64,000 nt of DNA, taken from contig NC_071667.1 in NCBI RefSeq assembly GCF_028554725.1, positions 9,531,501-9,595,500 on the forward strand. Direction: 5' to 3'. The position numbers were made by a program, and so were the translations under genes. The stretch is from Zeugodacus cucurbitae (taxonomy: Eukaryota > Arthropoda > Insecta > Diptera > Tephritidae). Positions within the stretch are counted from its first letter, which is position 1. Each line of letters starts with the position of its first letter. This document shows positions 33,797 to 45,221 of this stretch, piece by piece. The notes under the pieces are model-generated. The model did no database searches. It was given only the letters and a program-made list of their open reading frames with translations, and was not told where the DNA came from.

Positions 33797-35064
33797 TTTG
33801 GTCAGATTATTTTTCCCAAAAAACTTGTATATTTTTTTTTTTTTGAAAAATGTGAAAGTTTTTATACAAATTTAACGTTTTATATTAAATTTTATTTAAT
33901 CGTAAATTAATAAATAGTCCTCAAAAGTGATTCCCAGCAGTTCGCAAGCATTTGCGCATGAGTGATCAATTTTTATGAGAAACTTTTTTCATAACCAAAG
34001 AGCCGTTGGATGCACGAAAAAAACTGTTTGTAATTTAAATTTCACAAAAGTACGAGCAAATATGTACAAATTTTTATATTTCATTCATTCACACATACAC
34101 GTGTGTGCTTACAGCAATGTGAATTTTTTCAACGCCCATTCATGCGCAACGCCTATAGTGGCTACACACAGCACTGGAATTTTCTTGAGAGCGTTATCGC
34201 ACCTTCGCTTGCTGATGAGTAGTTATGCAGTTATGTGGGCTTCGATGCTGACACAGATGAATAAGCTGTCTGTTCGGTTGATTTGTTGATTTTGTAAAAT
34301 TTTTGGTGAAATTGTTTTATAATGACCGATGGCAGTGCCGCATGCTTATTGACCTTGGTGCGTACAGACTTGATCAAATTGTTAAAATCCCGTTTTTTAT
34401 GTAACCGCTCGTTTGGGGAGCCTGAGTGGAAAGTGAATCTGAATGTGTCATGAAAAAAATAATGAAAATGTATTACATGTCTTTACTTGGCTGCCTATAT
34501 ATACATATATACATGCGGGTGTGTGTGTGCGTAATTTATGCGCTGAGCTGTGCGAGATGTAACACTGGATGCGTTAAGTTGTGCATATGAATGCATCTTT
34601 CAGTGATCGTCATACTTAATGCTACTGACGTGACGTATACTCTGTTGTTTTTTTTTTGTTGTTCATTATTTCTAATTTACGTGTACGTGTGCATATGCAT
34701 GCTTGTGAAATTGGGAATATAAAACTTAAACCTTTCATATACATATATATGTTCAATATGTGTCTGCATGATTACTTCCTTAAAACAGGTTTAGTTAGTA
34801 TATTTATTTAAACTGCTTGCACATTATTGTCAATGAATTTAATTATCAACTGTCATACTTATTTAATGTGCAATAAACATTGAACATTAAATACTTGTAA
34901 TGGGATTCACGCAGATAACCGTTAAATATAAACCATATATTGTAGTTTATACGGCAGGCGATTGAGCAATTAAATCAATACTCGGTGCTTATCAAATAAA
35001 GATGAGCTGACGGAATTCTTATCGTGTTGCTTTATAAATTGCTTACAGGTATTTCATTCAAGAA
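33797..35064. other. Intergenic, no recognisable feature
   Basis: AT-rich DNA between two dispersed repeat copies, with TATATA and CATA-type microsatellites. No supported gene. Confidence 0.4.
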
Positions 35065-36027
35065 AACAAGTAAGGAAGGGCAAACATTTAATACTCTCGC
35101 AATTTATTTATGTAATTCTATTACAAATCTATCTACAAAACACAATTTGGACCATGCATTCAGCATAAAGTACTCCAGAATAGCGAAAATCATTATATAT
35201 AGTAAATGGAAACAGGTGTAATTCCTAGAACATTTTCACTAATTTTTGTCAAAAGGCTACACCATATCCAAGTTACGCCATATCCAAGAACGTATAATTT
35301 CAATTAATTTTGCTAAGATATCTCACATATTAAACGATATATACGGTATACCGGATCAGTATGTGAGGTATATGGGGATAGAGGAAGTATTGACCAGATT
35401 TTATTCATTTTCGGCACAGAGATACACTATTATAAGCAAAACATTCTCTGTGAAATTCTTTAGTGTATCTAAGGCATTTACCTATATTTTCGGTAACAAT
35501 TTCGTCACAAGCACTGAGGACCTCATTTTCGGTATATCTGGCTTTGAAAATTGATTATCCGATTTCAGCCATTTTTAGGCGGGCGCTGGTTTACTATAAA
35601 TGACGTACTTGTACAAAGTTTTGGTGCGATACCTTCACTGGTGCTTAATTTATAGATAGTATTGTAAAGGAATCATATGGTACTCAAAATTGTGGTATAG
35701 GGAAAATGTGGCTGTGAATCGATATCTCTAATCTGTAGTATAAGGATACAAACCCAATTCCGTCGAGTATTTCCTGAGATATTGTTTTGGCCCATAAGTT
35801 GGCGGCTCCACGCCCATTTAAAATATTGATAGTATACCAATTTTAGTGGAGCCCTTGAGTGCCATCTTTCAGGGGCGAACGCAGGGGGGAGTTTTGGGGT
35901 GTTAAAACCCCCCCTCCCAAAGTAATTGAATTTTTAAATAATATAATTTAATTCTACATAGTCATTTGAAAAATTGTAATTTCTTGTTTTCAAAGCAATC
36001 TTTCTGCCGACGATGTATGAATATGTA

Positions 36028-36432
36028 AAATAAATCAAAGTGTATTCAACAAAGTGAACCAGGTATATGACATTTCATTTTTTTACCCGAATTCGACATG
36101 TTTGTCGCCATTGATTTAACCCATACATTTATTCAAAAATTCAAATTTGAAATTCAAAAGTAAACAAATTTCAAACCAAAAAAAAATATTTTTTAAATGA
36201 ATAAAAGAAAATGCCGAATACTTTCTGCTTAGGCAAAACAACTCATGGAAGCAATTTACTAAGGTTTTGTGCTCCAACTGAGAAATTGCAAACAATTTTA
36301 TCAATATATATTATATTGTTAAAAAAAAGACGGGTTAATGTAAACAAATACATGAATTGTTTACTATTTTATTGTCAAAAGCGGGTATGTCAAATACTTA
36401 GTTCACTTTGTTGAATACACTTTGAAATAAAT
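36028..36432. mobile_element. Nested short inverted-repeat element with 8-bp TSD
   Basis: The element spans 36036-36424 (389 bp). Its ends are perfect inverted repeats of 24 bp, starting CAAAGTGTATTCAACAAAGT on the left. Both flanks carry AAATAAAT (36028-36035, 36425-36432). The size and 8-bp duplication fit a hAT-type MITE. No coding sequence of note. Confidence 0.85.
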
Positions 36433-36442
36433 GAATACATTA

Positions 36443-37182
36443 GTCACTAACAGCGTTGCCGTTTTGATACAATTGTATCTTTTTTGATACTTTTTTTTCT
36501 AAATTTTGTGATTTGATACTTTTTTGTTCACAAACGGCCTATTTTGATACTTTTCTGCTGATAGAATTTAATTTTTTGAAACTATGAAAATGTTAAACTA
36601 AAAACAAACCTATTGTATCTGGATAGTATTAAAAAGTTGTGGGAATGTAGGCCAATTAAAAAACCCAGAAAAATATAAACTGGACAGAGACATTTTTTTA
36701 ATTTGCTTCAAAGTAATGAGTTTGCTTTATAACTCTGTGGCTGCTGAACTGGATTTTTTAGATTTAAGGGGAATTGTGAGTCGAAAATGGACTTCTTTTG
36801 AAAAGTAGTTCTGAACTGAAAAGTCACCATAAAGGTTTCTATTATTTTTTTTAGAGTTTATTGTTAATCATAATACAGGAAAAATAAAAACTCATTTATT
36901 ATGACTTTCAGTTTTCGTTCCATGAGCAAACTGTTGTGAAATAAATTTAAATTAAAAAAAATTATGCTAATTGCAAAAAAAAACTTGAGTGCCTTAACTA
37001 AAATGTCTACATTTTTAATAAAAACAACCAGAAAAAACTGGTCTGAATTAGATACACAACTTTACTTATTATTTGTTTTTCAAATGAAAATTTTTAAAAC
37101 AACGGTTGTGCGGTTGTGATACTTTTTTGCTTGGTAACATATACTTAATTTTTTTAGCTCGCGGCAACACTTGTCACTAACG
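36443..37182. mobile_element. Second nested element, hAT-like, 8- or 9-bp TSD
   Basis: Flanked by GTCACTAAC on both sides (36443-36451, 37174-37182). The element starts (C)AGCGTTGCCG and ends CGGCAACACTT, an imperfect inverted repeat. The sequence just inside both ends repeats TTTGATAC / GTGATACTTTTTTG motifs. About 722 bp, AT-rich, non-coding. Whether the final C belongs to the element or the duplication cannot be told. Confidence 0.75.
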
Positions 37183-37280
37183 ATTAGAGCGTGAATGAGA
37201 ATAGAACAAATGAATTATGTGCGTACGTGTGTTTTGTTCTTGTGCCGTTTTTGCATTTTCCTTATATTTTTGCTTTCGAA

Positions 37281-37893
37281 GGCGAACCGGAAGAATATTA
37301 CCGCAGATCAATTTATATGCCGTTTTTAGATCATTTTTTGGACCAAATCAATGAACGTTTTTTACAACATCGAGAGCTGCTTTCCAAAATTGAAAACATT
37401 TTGCCAAATAAATGCATAAATCTTGACGTTATTGAGATGCAGAAGACTGTTCGTGTTTTAGAAAAGCAATGGGCCGCTGATGTAGAAGATCCCGATGATT
37501 TCGTTGCTGAATTTAGAATGTGGAAAATGTTAAAAATCTTTTCTTCAGATTATATTTTCTAACTAAGATTTTGAATATATTTTCAGGAACTGGTTAAATC
37601 AAACAAAGAGATACAAAACTTTTTTAGACGCGTTGAATTGTTGCGATGCAAAAATTTTCAAAACAGTGCATCGTTTTTTAAAGATTGGAGCAACAATCCC
37701 TATATCTGTCGCTTCAAGTGAACGCTCGTTTTCCTCACTTCGCAGGCTTAAAACATATTTAAGAAATAAAACTGGAGAAGCACGCCTGAACGGAATGGCT
37801 CTCTTGAATATCCATAGAGATATAGACGTGAGGGAGGAAGAGATTTTAAATGTTATGGCCCAAAATAAAAGAAGATTAGACTTCAATTTGTGA
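37281..37893 (+). pseudogene. hAT transposase C-terminal remnant (ZMYM1-like)
   Basis: Two open segments. The first has EEYYRRSIYMPFLDHFLDQI and ends near RMWKM. After a probable small intron (acceptor TATTTTCAG at 37587), the second carries NWLNQTKRYKTFLDALNCC and then the hAT dimerisation region IPISVASSERSFSSLRRLKTY ... RLNGMALLNIHRDI, ending RRLDFNL with TGA. This is the family-defining C-terminal domain. The N-terminal finger and most of the catalytic core are missing, so the copy is dead. Confidence 0.85.
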
Positions 37894-38125
37894 ATAAAAT
37901 AATGAAACATTGTCTTTTTACCTAAAAATAACCCCCCCCCCCAAATTTTTTTCCTGCGTTCGTCACTGCCATCTTTACCACATTTCTGGTAGTTTTCCTT
38001 ACTGAATTATAGCATTTTTAGTAGTTTTCAACATAACCTTTATAGTTGAGGTAGGTGTGGTTATAATCTAATTTCATCCATAGACTGTATAAGGAAGTGG
38101 CTAAAAGAAATGACCCTGAAGAGTT

Positions 38126-39959
38126 GGTATCCGGTGCATTCCTAAGCAATGGTTTATAATTTGATGGGGTGTCACTTAATGTATAAGTATCAAAGGGTAA
38201 ATTAAAATATTGACGAAACCTGAGGGCAAAAACATTAAAAAAATGGATTAAATTTCAGTTTTTTTTACATATTGGCTATAAGGACACAAAAAACATTGAT
38301 TTTGGGGTTTACAGTCATCTAAGAACTTAAAGACGGACTTATTCTGAGAAGCTTTGCCAAAGAAAGTTTACCAAAAAAGTCAACATTAAAAAAGTTAGAG
38401 ACCGAAGAAAAAAGTGCCTTTCTCTTACAATGGGCCACTTTGATGAAAAACTTCAAAAAAAAATTTTGTATGAAACCATGATTGTAACTCAAAAAAGTAA
38501 TGATGCAGTTCGATTCGTAGGACCCGAAATAGGGGGAAACCGTCGAATTTGGTCTTGTCTTTTTTTTTTTTTTGGAAAAAAACTATCACAGTGTTATTAA
38601 TACTCGTACGTATGTCTGTAGATACGATGACACTTCACACGAATTACAGTCACACGCTTACTGCGAACACACAAATTTGTATGTACATATGTATGTAATA
38701 TCCGCATTACTACATCAATTATGTGTTCATTATCAGGCTTGAAAAAATTTTGGTTGGTGCTATTTTGCAGTACTGTTTGTTAAGCGCTTACGAATTGCGG
38801 CAATGACAAGTTGGATTTCATTCGGATATGCGAATATTTGCCCGCATGTACGATTATGTGGCTTGTATAGGTAAATAGGTTGCATGTACTTATTGAAATT
38901 ATTTACCTACGTCTGTGTTGTGTAGCTTGAGTATATCAAGCGGGCAAATAATGCAAATATTTATTTTGGAGAAAGTGGCAATGTGCCTACGATTATCCAT
39001 GTGCTTTGTTTAATTGCAAAAAAATACTCCATTCAAAAGTGGTTATAGAGCTAAAAGTCACTTCAAATTTTTAGTTTGCAAGCAACTTGTGAAATAATAT
39101 ATAAACATATATTTCTGTACGTTTGATTTTGGGTATTTTACATTGAAAAAATAATTTTTGAATTCTTTGAAAATATTTAAATAACTGAAAAAACTAGCAG
39201 ATCAAAGCTGCATTTAAGTAATTTGTATGTAACTACAAATTTCATAATAATAAAAACAAAATAAAAATGTTATTTCATTATTTCTTTGCTGACATAAGCC
39301 CGGCTTACATCTCTCAAAGCTCACTGTGAAATGGGTCAGCATGAAAAAGAAATACAAATAATAATAATGTTTTGTAATATTTATAACTGTCAAAATATCA
39401 AAATATTTGCAATTGCAGGTAATAAACATGGCTTGCGAGAGTGGAAATTAAAATATGTAATGGCTCGCACTTCAGCAAACACTTAGGCAAACAAATTATG
39501 TTAAAATTATTTTATTTATTTTTTTACAAATTATAAGTACTTCATGTTTTCGATTAGCATTAACAAAAACACTCGAAACCCATCCCAAGTACAGCGAGGG
39601 GATATTCATATTTTTCAAATAAATAAGGGCAATTGTTTATTCAAAAAGCATACCGAAACCCTTTTGAAGACGATTTGAAGTACATACATACATATTCATT
39701 TGCACTTCGGCATATATTAGTGTAAATAATTGAAGAGTATGTTCGAAGTGTCAAGTACGTTTATTCAAATGAATTGTTATTTTCATATATGTATATGAAT
39801 ATTTCACTAGTAATAAGCAAATACAGACATACTTCAGTACATATTTTATAAATAGCACATGACATCTTTGAACAACTTATTTAAAAATAATTTCGTTCTG
39901 ATTCAACTTCCTGAAATAGCTCATTTATTTTCACTTTAGATAGGTTGAACTTGAGGTGA
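38126..39959. other. Intergenic, no recognisable feature
   Basis: AT-rich sequence. The block 38190-38580 reads like old repeat DNA, but I found no ends or protein similarity. Confidence 0.4.
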
Positions 39960-40039
39960 ATCCCTAAGTTATGATAAAAACGATCTTAAATCAAACAAAT
40001 GTTCTTTCACTTTACAATATATAAGTTAAGCACCAGTGA

Positions 40040-40705
40040 TACGAGGGCTGCTATATATATTTCTGGCCTAAGCAACACTAAGTGTTGCCAGGTGCAATCT
40101 GACATTTCCATTGGAAAGTTTGACATTTTTTAGCATAACATCACTCAGAACGTTTTGTCATTTAATCGTGAATTGTTTTATTTACAGGGAATTAATCATT
40201 TTTCACAACTTTCGATGTGGATTATCGCGACAAGAATGCATCGATGAACTAAAATCTTTGTATGGCTATGAAGCACCATCCTATAGCACTGTGAAAAACT
40301 GGTACAACGAATTCAATCGTGGCCGACGCTCGCTCAAAGACGAATTCCGTGAAGGTCGTCCAAAAACAGCCGTTGTGCCAGAAAACATTGATGCCGTACG
40401 TGAACTGATAATGCAAGACCGTCATGTAACATACCTTCAGATAGATTATGCATTTCTACCACCTGCATACATTCGATATTGCATGAACACTTGGCCGTAA
40501 AAAAGGTTTATTCTCGTTGGATCCCGCACAATTTGACAATCGCTCAAAAAAAGGCTCAAAAAAAGTGATTCGAAAATTGGTTTGAGCGCATGCAAAAGTG
40601 TATAAATCTTGATGAAGAATATTTTGAAAAACAATAAAACCATTTTCGTTGATAAATAATCCTATTTTCATTATTAGGCCAGAAATATATATAGCAGCCC
40701 TCGTA
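40040..40705 (+). mobile_element. mariner element, internally deleted, intact termini
   Basis: TA duplications at 40040-40041 and 40704-40705 enclose 662 bp. The terminal inverted repeats (27 bp, CGAGGGCTGCTATATATA... on the left) are perfect. TA target and encoded helix-turn-helix region identify Tc1/mariner. Too short for a full transposase of about 345 codons. Confidence 0.9.
40189..40500 (+). pseudogene. mariner transposase N-terminal fragment
   Basis: Reads RELIIFHNF... with the HTH region GLSRQECIDELKSLYGYEAP and STVKNWYNEFNRGRRSL, then GRPKTAVVPENIDAVREL and RHVTYLQI. Compared with the second copy, 19 bp coding part of the N-terminus (between GAATTAAT and ATCATTTTTC) are deleted, and the frame breaks after YLQI. 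The DD(34)D catalytic domain is absent. Confidence 0.88.
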
Positions 40706-41202
40706 TGTAAACAAAACTATAACGTATAAAAATTGCCGAAATCGGACTGTAACTTTTCAAGGCCCAAAAAATCGAAAATGAGGAGCTCAAAGCATTTGGC
40801 TAATTTTTTTTTATAGAAAATGTCGGCAAAACTCTCAGATATTCTAAAGAAATTCAAAGGAGATGCGCTGCTTCTAATAGTGTGCCTCTGTGCCATAATG
40901 GGCAAAATGAGGTCAATCTTTCCTCTAGCTCCCATATACATCCTATACGGATTTTCAAACTTCCGGTGGAATTAATACCATATATATCGGTGAATATATG
41001 AGATATCTTAGCTAACTTATGTGAAAGGATAGAAAGTAGCTAGGTCGCAAAAGTAGTTGAAATCGGTCCAGGAATTACCCCAGCCCCCATATGTAATCTA
41101 TGACTATTATCGATGTTCTAGTGGACTTTATGCCGAATAAATGGAAAGAAATGTTGTGTTATCTTAATACATAAATAAATTGCGAGAGTATAAAATGTTC
41201 GC

Positions 41203-41615
41203 TTAAACCCGTATGTATGTGATTGGCGTTGAAACAGTTTAGCCGGTTATAGCCGAATAGATGATAGCGCGCCACTTCTCTCTTTCCTTCGCAGTTCGGC
41301 GCCATTTGGAGATCCCACGTGTAACCAGGTCCCCTCAACGAGTGGAGGCCTTCCCCTTCCTCGGCTTCCTCCGGCGGGTACTGCATCGAAGACTTTCAGA
41401 GCTGAAGTGTTTTCATCCATTCGGACAACATGACCTTACCAGCGTAGCCACTGTCTTTTTATTAGTTGAACTATGTTAATATCGTCGTATAACTCGTACA
41501 GCTCATCGTTCCATCGTATGCGGTATTCGCTGTTGCCAATGTTCTGAGGTCCGTAAATCTTGCGCAAAATTTTCCTCTCGAAAACTCCTAGTGTCGTCTC
41601 ATCATTACACCCGTA
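41203..41615 (-). mobile_element. LINE 3' fragment with target duplication
   Basis: 41214-41604 is the 3' 390 bp of the same LINE as at 30235, reversed. It is flanked by TTAAACCCGTA (41203-41213) and TTACACCCGTA (41605-41615), 10 of 11 matching. It hit the 5' end of dispersed repeat copy D, whose sequence resumes beyond it. A strongly 5'-truncated, dead insertion. Confidence 0.8.
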
Positions 41616-41641
41616 CTTAGCATTTCATTACTTGTTTATTC

Positions 41642-43077
41642 TGCTTTTAAATTCTGATAATAACTCTTACTATTTATATAATGCAAGCATTCTACCTCTC
41701 CCTAATGGATACAATTTAAATATATAATTGGAAAAACTAAAACTAATAATGACCATATTAAAACACTGCAATAACATATCTTAGGTGCATATAATATATA
41801 TGTATGTAGGCACAAGTTTAAATAAATATAATACACACACAGTTACTTAACTGCAGTTCAGTTAAAGGTGAAGTTTAATTTGACTACTGAAAATTTGTAA
41901 ATGCTCCAACCACAAATATTGTATGCAAAACGACTTTGGACACACAAATTTCTGAGAAAATTTCTACGAGTAAATGCTTACTTGCATACATACACATACA
42001 TATGTACATAGATACTCATGTACACATATACAAAGCATAACTACTGCCAATATTGCAACCTTAGTGATTATGCACTTAATTTTATGCTTTGGGTGAGATT
42101 ACGCCGGAGGTTGTTGACTGAAATCGCAGGCTGTGAACTGGCGACAAAAGAAAGACCGATTAGTGTATGGAGGAAAATATAAAATATAAGTGTGTTGGGT
42201 TTAACTTTAACTGTTGTTGAATTTGTGTTTAAACTTTGCTTTCGACGTCTGGCAGTGCCTGTTCGTATGAATAATATTGTATACATATATATGTATGTAT
42301 GCAATTACACTTATAACTTAATTTGTCAAAGGTTCAAGAATATGTTTATATATTGCAAGCTACACATTTCTAAAGTACTTAACTGAGTATAGGAAGACGA
42401 CTTAAAGTAATGAGAACAATTTGTGAATTTCGTGCATTTTATCTTAAAATATATTTCATTAAAATTTAGACAGAGTTGAATTTTTTCTTAAACAGCTCAG
42501 ACTAAACTACCAACCTTTATTCTAAACAACCAGGAAAACCATCTCGAAAATACATAAAATCACCACCTCACAATCTACATCTATCTATTTAAAAAAAAAT
42601 AAACGAAGTATGTATTTATATATTTAAATCCATACATGTACATATGTATGTGGTAATAAATTCCTATAAAGTCTTAAACTACTAAGATTCCATATTTGGC
42701 GCACTTATAATTTTTTTGAAATATTATTCAATAATAATTTGGCAACAAACATACATATTTACTTGTACTTATTTGAAAAAGGTACACGAGTATGTATGTG
42801 CACATGAGTAGCTGTTTGCAAAGTTGTGAATTATCTGATTAGCATGCAACTAGCAAATCATTGGCAACATATCAGCAACTATCAACTGCCGAAATAAAGT
42901 AGCAAAGTAACTGCGGGTTATATTTTTATGTACATAGGTACGTGTTCATAGTCACTATAATTTTTATTGATTATAGGGGTTACGATCACATGATATAATA
43001 TGGTGACAGTCGGAAACCTTGGCCTCTAAAGCCAAAAATGTAGTAGTTGCCCCGACAGGAAAACCGTTTAAACACAC
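41642..43077. other. Intergenic, no recognisable feature
   Basis: AT-rich DNA with CATA/TATG microsatellite patches. No supported gene on either strand. Confidence 0.45.
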
Positions 43078-43265
43078 TTTGGATTTTTCTAGACTTAAGC
43101 ATATATACACATACATATATACACATTTCTTACATATATATTTGTTATTGACTCGTCAAACTTTGAAGAGCGGCGAATAGAACAAACAGCGGGTATAAAT
43201 CAAATACATTGGCATAAAGATAGCAGAGTGAAATTTAAGATAGAAGACAACTTTTTATCGCATAA
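43078..43265 (+). repeat. 188-bp direct repeat, left copy
   Basis: Runs from TTTGGATTTTTCTAGACTT to TTTTTATCGCATAA. It is repeated at 44322-44509 at a constant offset of 1,244 bp with apparently a single base difference (ACACATTTC against ACATATTTC). Confidence 0.92.
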
Positions 43266-44321
43266 TTTAATTAAAAAATTCATCTCGGCCAAAAAATGGA
43301 ATTAATTCGTGAACATTTTCGTGCGATCATTTTTCACAACTTTCGACGTGGATTATCGCGACAAGAATGCATCGATGGACTAAAATCTTTGTATGGCTAT
43401 GAAGCACCATCCTATAGCACTGTGAAAAACTGGTACAACGAATTCAATCGTGGCCGACGCTCGCTCAAAGCCAAATCCGTGAAGGTCGTCCAAAAACAGC
43501 CGTTGTGCCAGAAAACATCAATGCCGTACGTGAACTGAGAATGCAAGACCGTCATGTAACATACCTTCAGATAGAGGCATGCCTATGCATTTCTCCCACC
43601 AGCATACATTCGATATTGCATGAAAACCCGGCCGTAAAAAAGGTTTGTTCTCGTTGGATCCCCCACAATTTGACAATCGCTCAAAAAAAGGCTCAAAAAA
43701 TGTGATTCGAAAATTGGTTTGAGCGCATGCAAAAGTGTATAAATCTTGATGAAGAATATTTTGAAAAACAATAAAACCATTTTCGTTGATAAATATTCCT
43801 ATTTTCATTATTAGGCCAGAAATATATATAGCAGCCCTCGTATGTAAACAAAACTATAACGTATAAAAATTGCCGAAATCGGACTGTAACTTTTCAAGGC
43901 CCAAAAAATCGAAAATGAGGAGCTCAAAGCATTTGGCTAATTTTTTTTATAGAAAATGTCGGCAAAACTCTCAGATATTCTAAAGAAATTCAAAGAAGAT
44001 GCGCTGCTTCTAATAGTGTGCCTCTGTGCCATAATGGGCAAATCAGGTCAATCTTTCTTCTAGCTCCCATATACATCCTATACGGATTTTCAAACTTCCG
44101 GTGGAATTAATACCATATATATCGGTGAATATATGAGATATCTTAGTAAACTTATGTGAAAGGATAAAAAGTAGCTAGGTCGCAAAAGTAGTTGAAATCG
44201 GTCCAGGAATTACCCCAGCCCCCATATCTAATCTATGACTATTATCGATGTTCTAGTGGACTTTATGCCGAATAAATGGAAAGAAATGTTGTGTTATCTT
44301 AATACATAAATAAATTGCGAT
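43266..44321 (+). mobile_element. Mariner/dispersed-repeat composite inserted between the 188-bp repeats
   Basis: 1,056 bp. From about 43314 to 44320 it matches 40197-41185 nearly base for base. It contains the mariner transposase part, the right mariner terminus (43814-43840), then dispersed repeat sequence up to TAAATTGCGA. The left mariner terminus is missing. It therefore carries repeat sequence that lies outside the mariner, so it did not arrive by ordinary mariner transposition. Confidence 0.85.
43296..43705 (+). pseudogene. mariner transposase fragment, second copy
   Basis: Starts with ATG (MELIREHFRAIIFHNFRRGLS) and keeps the N-terminal residues that are deleted in the copy at 40189. 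A frameshift after RGRRSLKA moves the reading to another frame (PENINAVREL, RHVTYLQIEACL, then KKVCSRWIPHNLTIAQKKA). The catalytic domain is missing. Confidence 0.85.
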
Positions 44322-44509
44322 TTTGGATTTTTCTAGACTTAAGCATATATACACATACATATATACATATTTCTTACATATATATTTGTTATTGACTCGT
44401 CAAACTTTGAAGAGCGGCGAATAGAACAAACAGCGGGTATAAATCAAATACATTGGCATAAAGATAGCAGAGTGAAATTTAAGATAGAAGACAACTTTTT
44501 ATCGCATAA
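44322..44509 (+). repeat. 188-bp direct repeat, right copy
   Basis: Second copy of 43078-43265. The repeat ends differ from surrounding sequence on both sides, so its limits are sharp. Confidence 0.92.
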
Positions 44510-45221
44510 ATTTCACATTTAGCAAAAATGATTTTGAATGCAGTTTACTCTCTAAGCTCAGGCAAAATAAAAATAAATAAATTTATATATCTCCGCAAAT
44601 AAGTCCAACAACTAATTCATACATGTAACGAGAGAGACATAACTATTTATATGATCACTAAACTCTAGAAACAAAATTACTCGTTCCTTTACAAATAAAC
44701 CAAAATGTTTAGAATGACCATCTACTTCACTTCCTATCTATACAAAGTGAATGTACCATTTGGTGGGCTGGTACGCACATATTTCCAGAAACAATACCTT
44801 TATATTTAGCTTGGACACCATACAACTCTTTAGGATTCAATTAATGTTTCAATTCATGGGTAATACTACTACTTTCAAGTGTTTATATAAATGTAGTCGT
44901 ATTTGTGTGACTGTCCGCGAATATTTAACTAGCTGCTGTGTGTGGCATATAATTAAGAATTCTGCGGCTTCCTCAGAAGCTCCGGAGTTTTCAATTTATG
45001 TGCATATGTAAAAAACAATTGAAAGTGCTTCATTTCCGGTTGTTCATGAAAATGGTCATAAAAACAAACACGAGTTGTTCCCTTCCTCCTGGTTTGGCTT
45101 TGGGGTGGCGTCGGTGACTATGTCATACTTATATATATATATATAAGTGTTATAAGAATAAATTTATGAAAATATTATTATTGCAATCGATTATGAAAAT
45201 TTTGAGATATTAGAAAACTTT
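44510..45221. other. Intergenic, no recognisable feature
   Basis: AT-rich, no gene or terminal repeat recognised. A short (TA)n run near 45130. Confidence 0.45.

Larger units (their letters stand above)
35862..37976. mobile_element. hAT transposon of the ZMYM1-like group, with nested insertions
   Basis: The element spans 35870-37968 (2,099 bp). The termini are CAGGGGCGAACGCAGG and, on the other end, the complement of CAGTGACGAACGCAGG: 16 bp with two mismatches. Flanking 8-bp duplication CCATCTTT (35862-35869, 37969-37976) is exact. Right next to each terminus are C/G homopolymer stretches (CCCCCC). It contains the C-terminal part of a transposase and two smaller elements (36036-36424 and 36451-37173). 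Removing these leaves about 1 kb, so it is internally deleted. Confidence 0.9.
35065..38125 (+). repeat. Dispersed repeat, copy C, split by a hAT element
   Basis: Starts AACAAGTAAGGAAGGGC with part of the promoter-like start deleted, then TACTCTCGCAA. The body matches other copies up to 35861 and resumes at 37977 (CATTTCTGGTAG ... ACTGAATTATAGC, then AGGTAGGTGTGG and GACTGTATAAGGAAGTGGC). The 3' third, including the (GGAC)n block, is absent. Confidence 0.7.
39960..41641 (-). repeat. Dispersed repeat, copy D, reverse orientation, twice interrupted
   Basis: Read on the minus strand, it starts near 41641 (AACAAGTAATGAAATGC, then GTACGGGTGTAATG), continues after the LINE fragment with AACATTTTATACTCTCGCAA, and carries the family body down to a mariner at 40704. 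Beyond the mariner, family-like sequence (CACTGGTGCTTAACTTATAT) goes on to about 39960. The left limit is approximate. Confidence 0.7.

Noticed and set aside
36211..36414. 67-codon frame inside the nested short element
   Set aside because: Lies across inverted-repeat MITE sequence and does not resemble a transposase.
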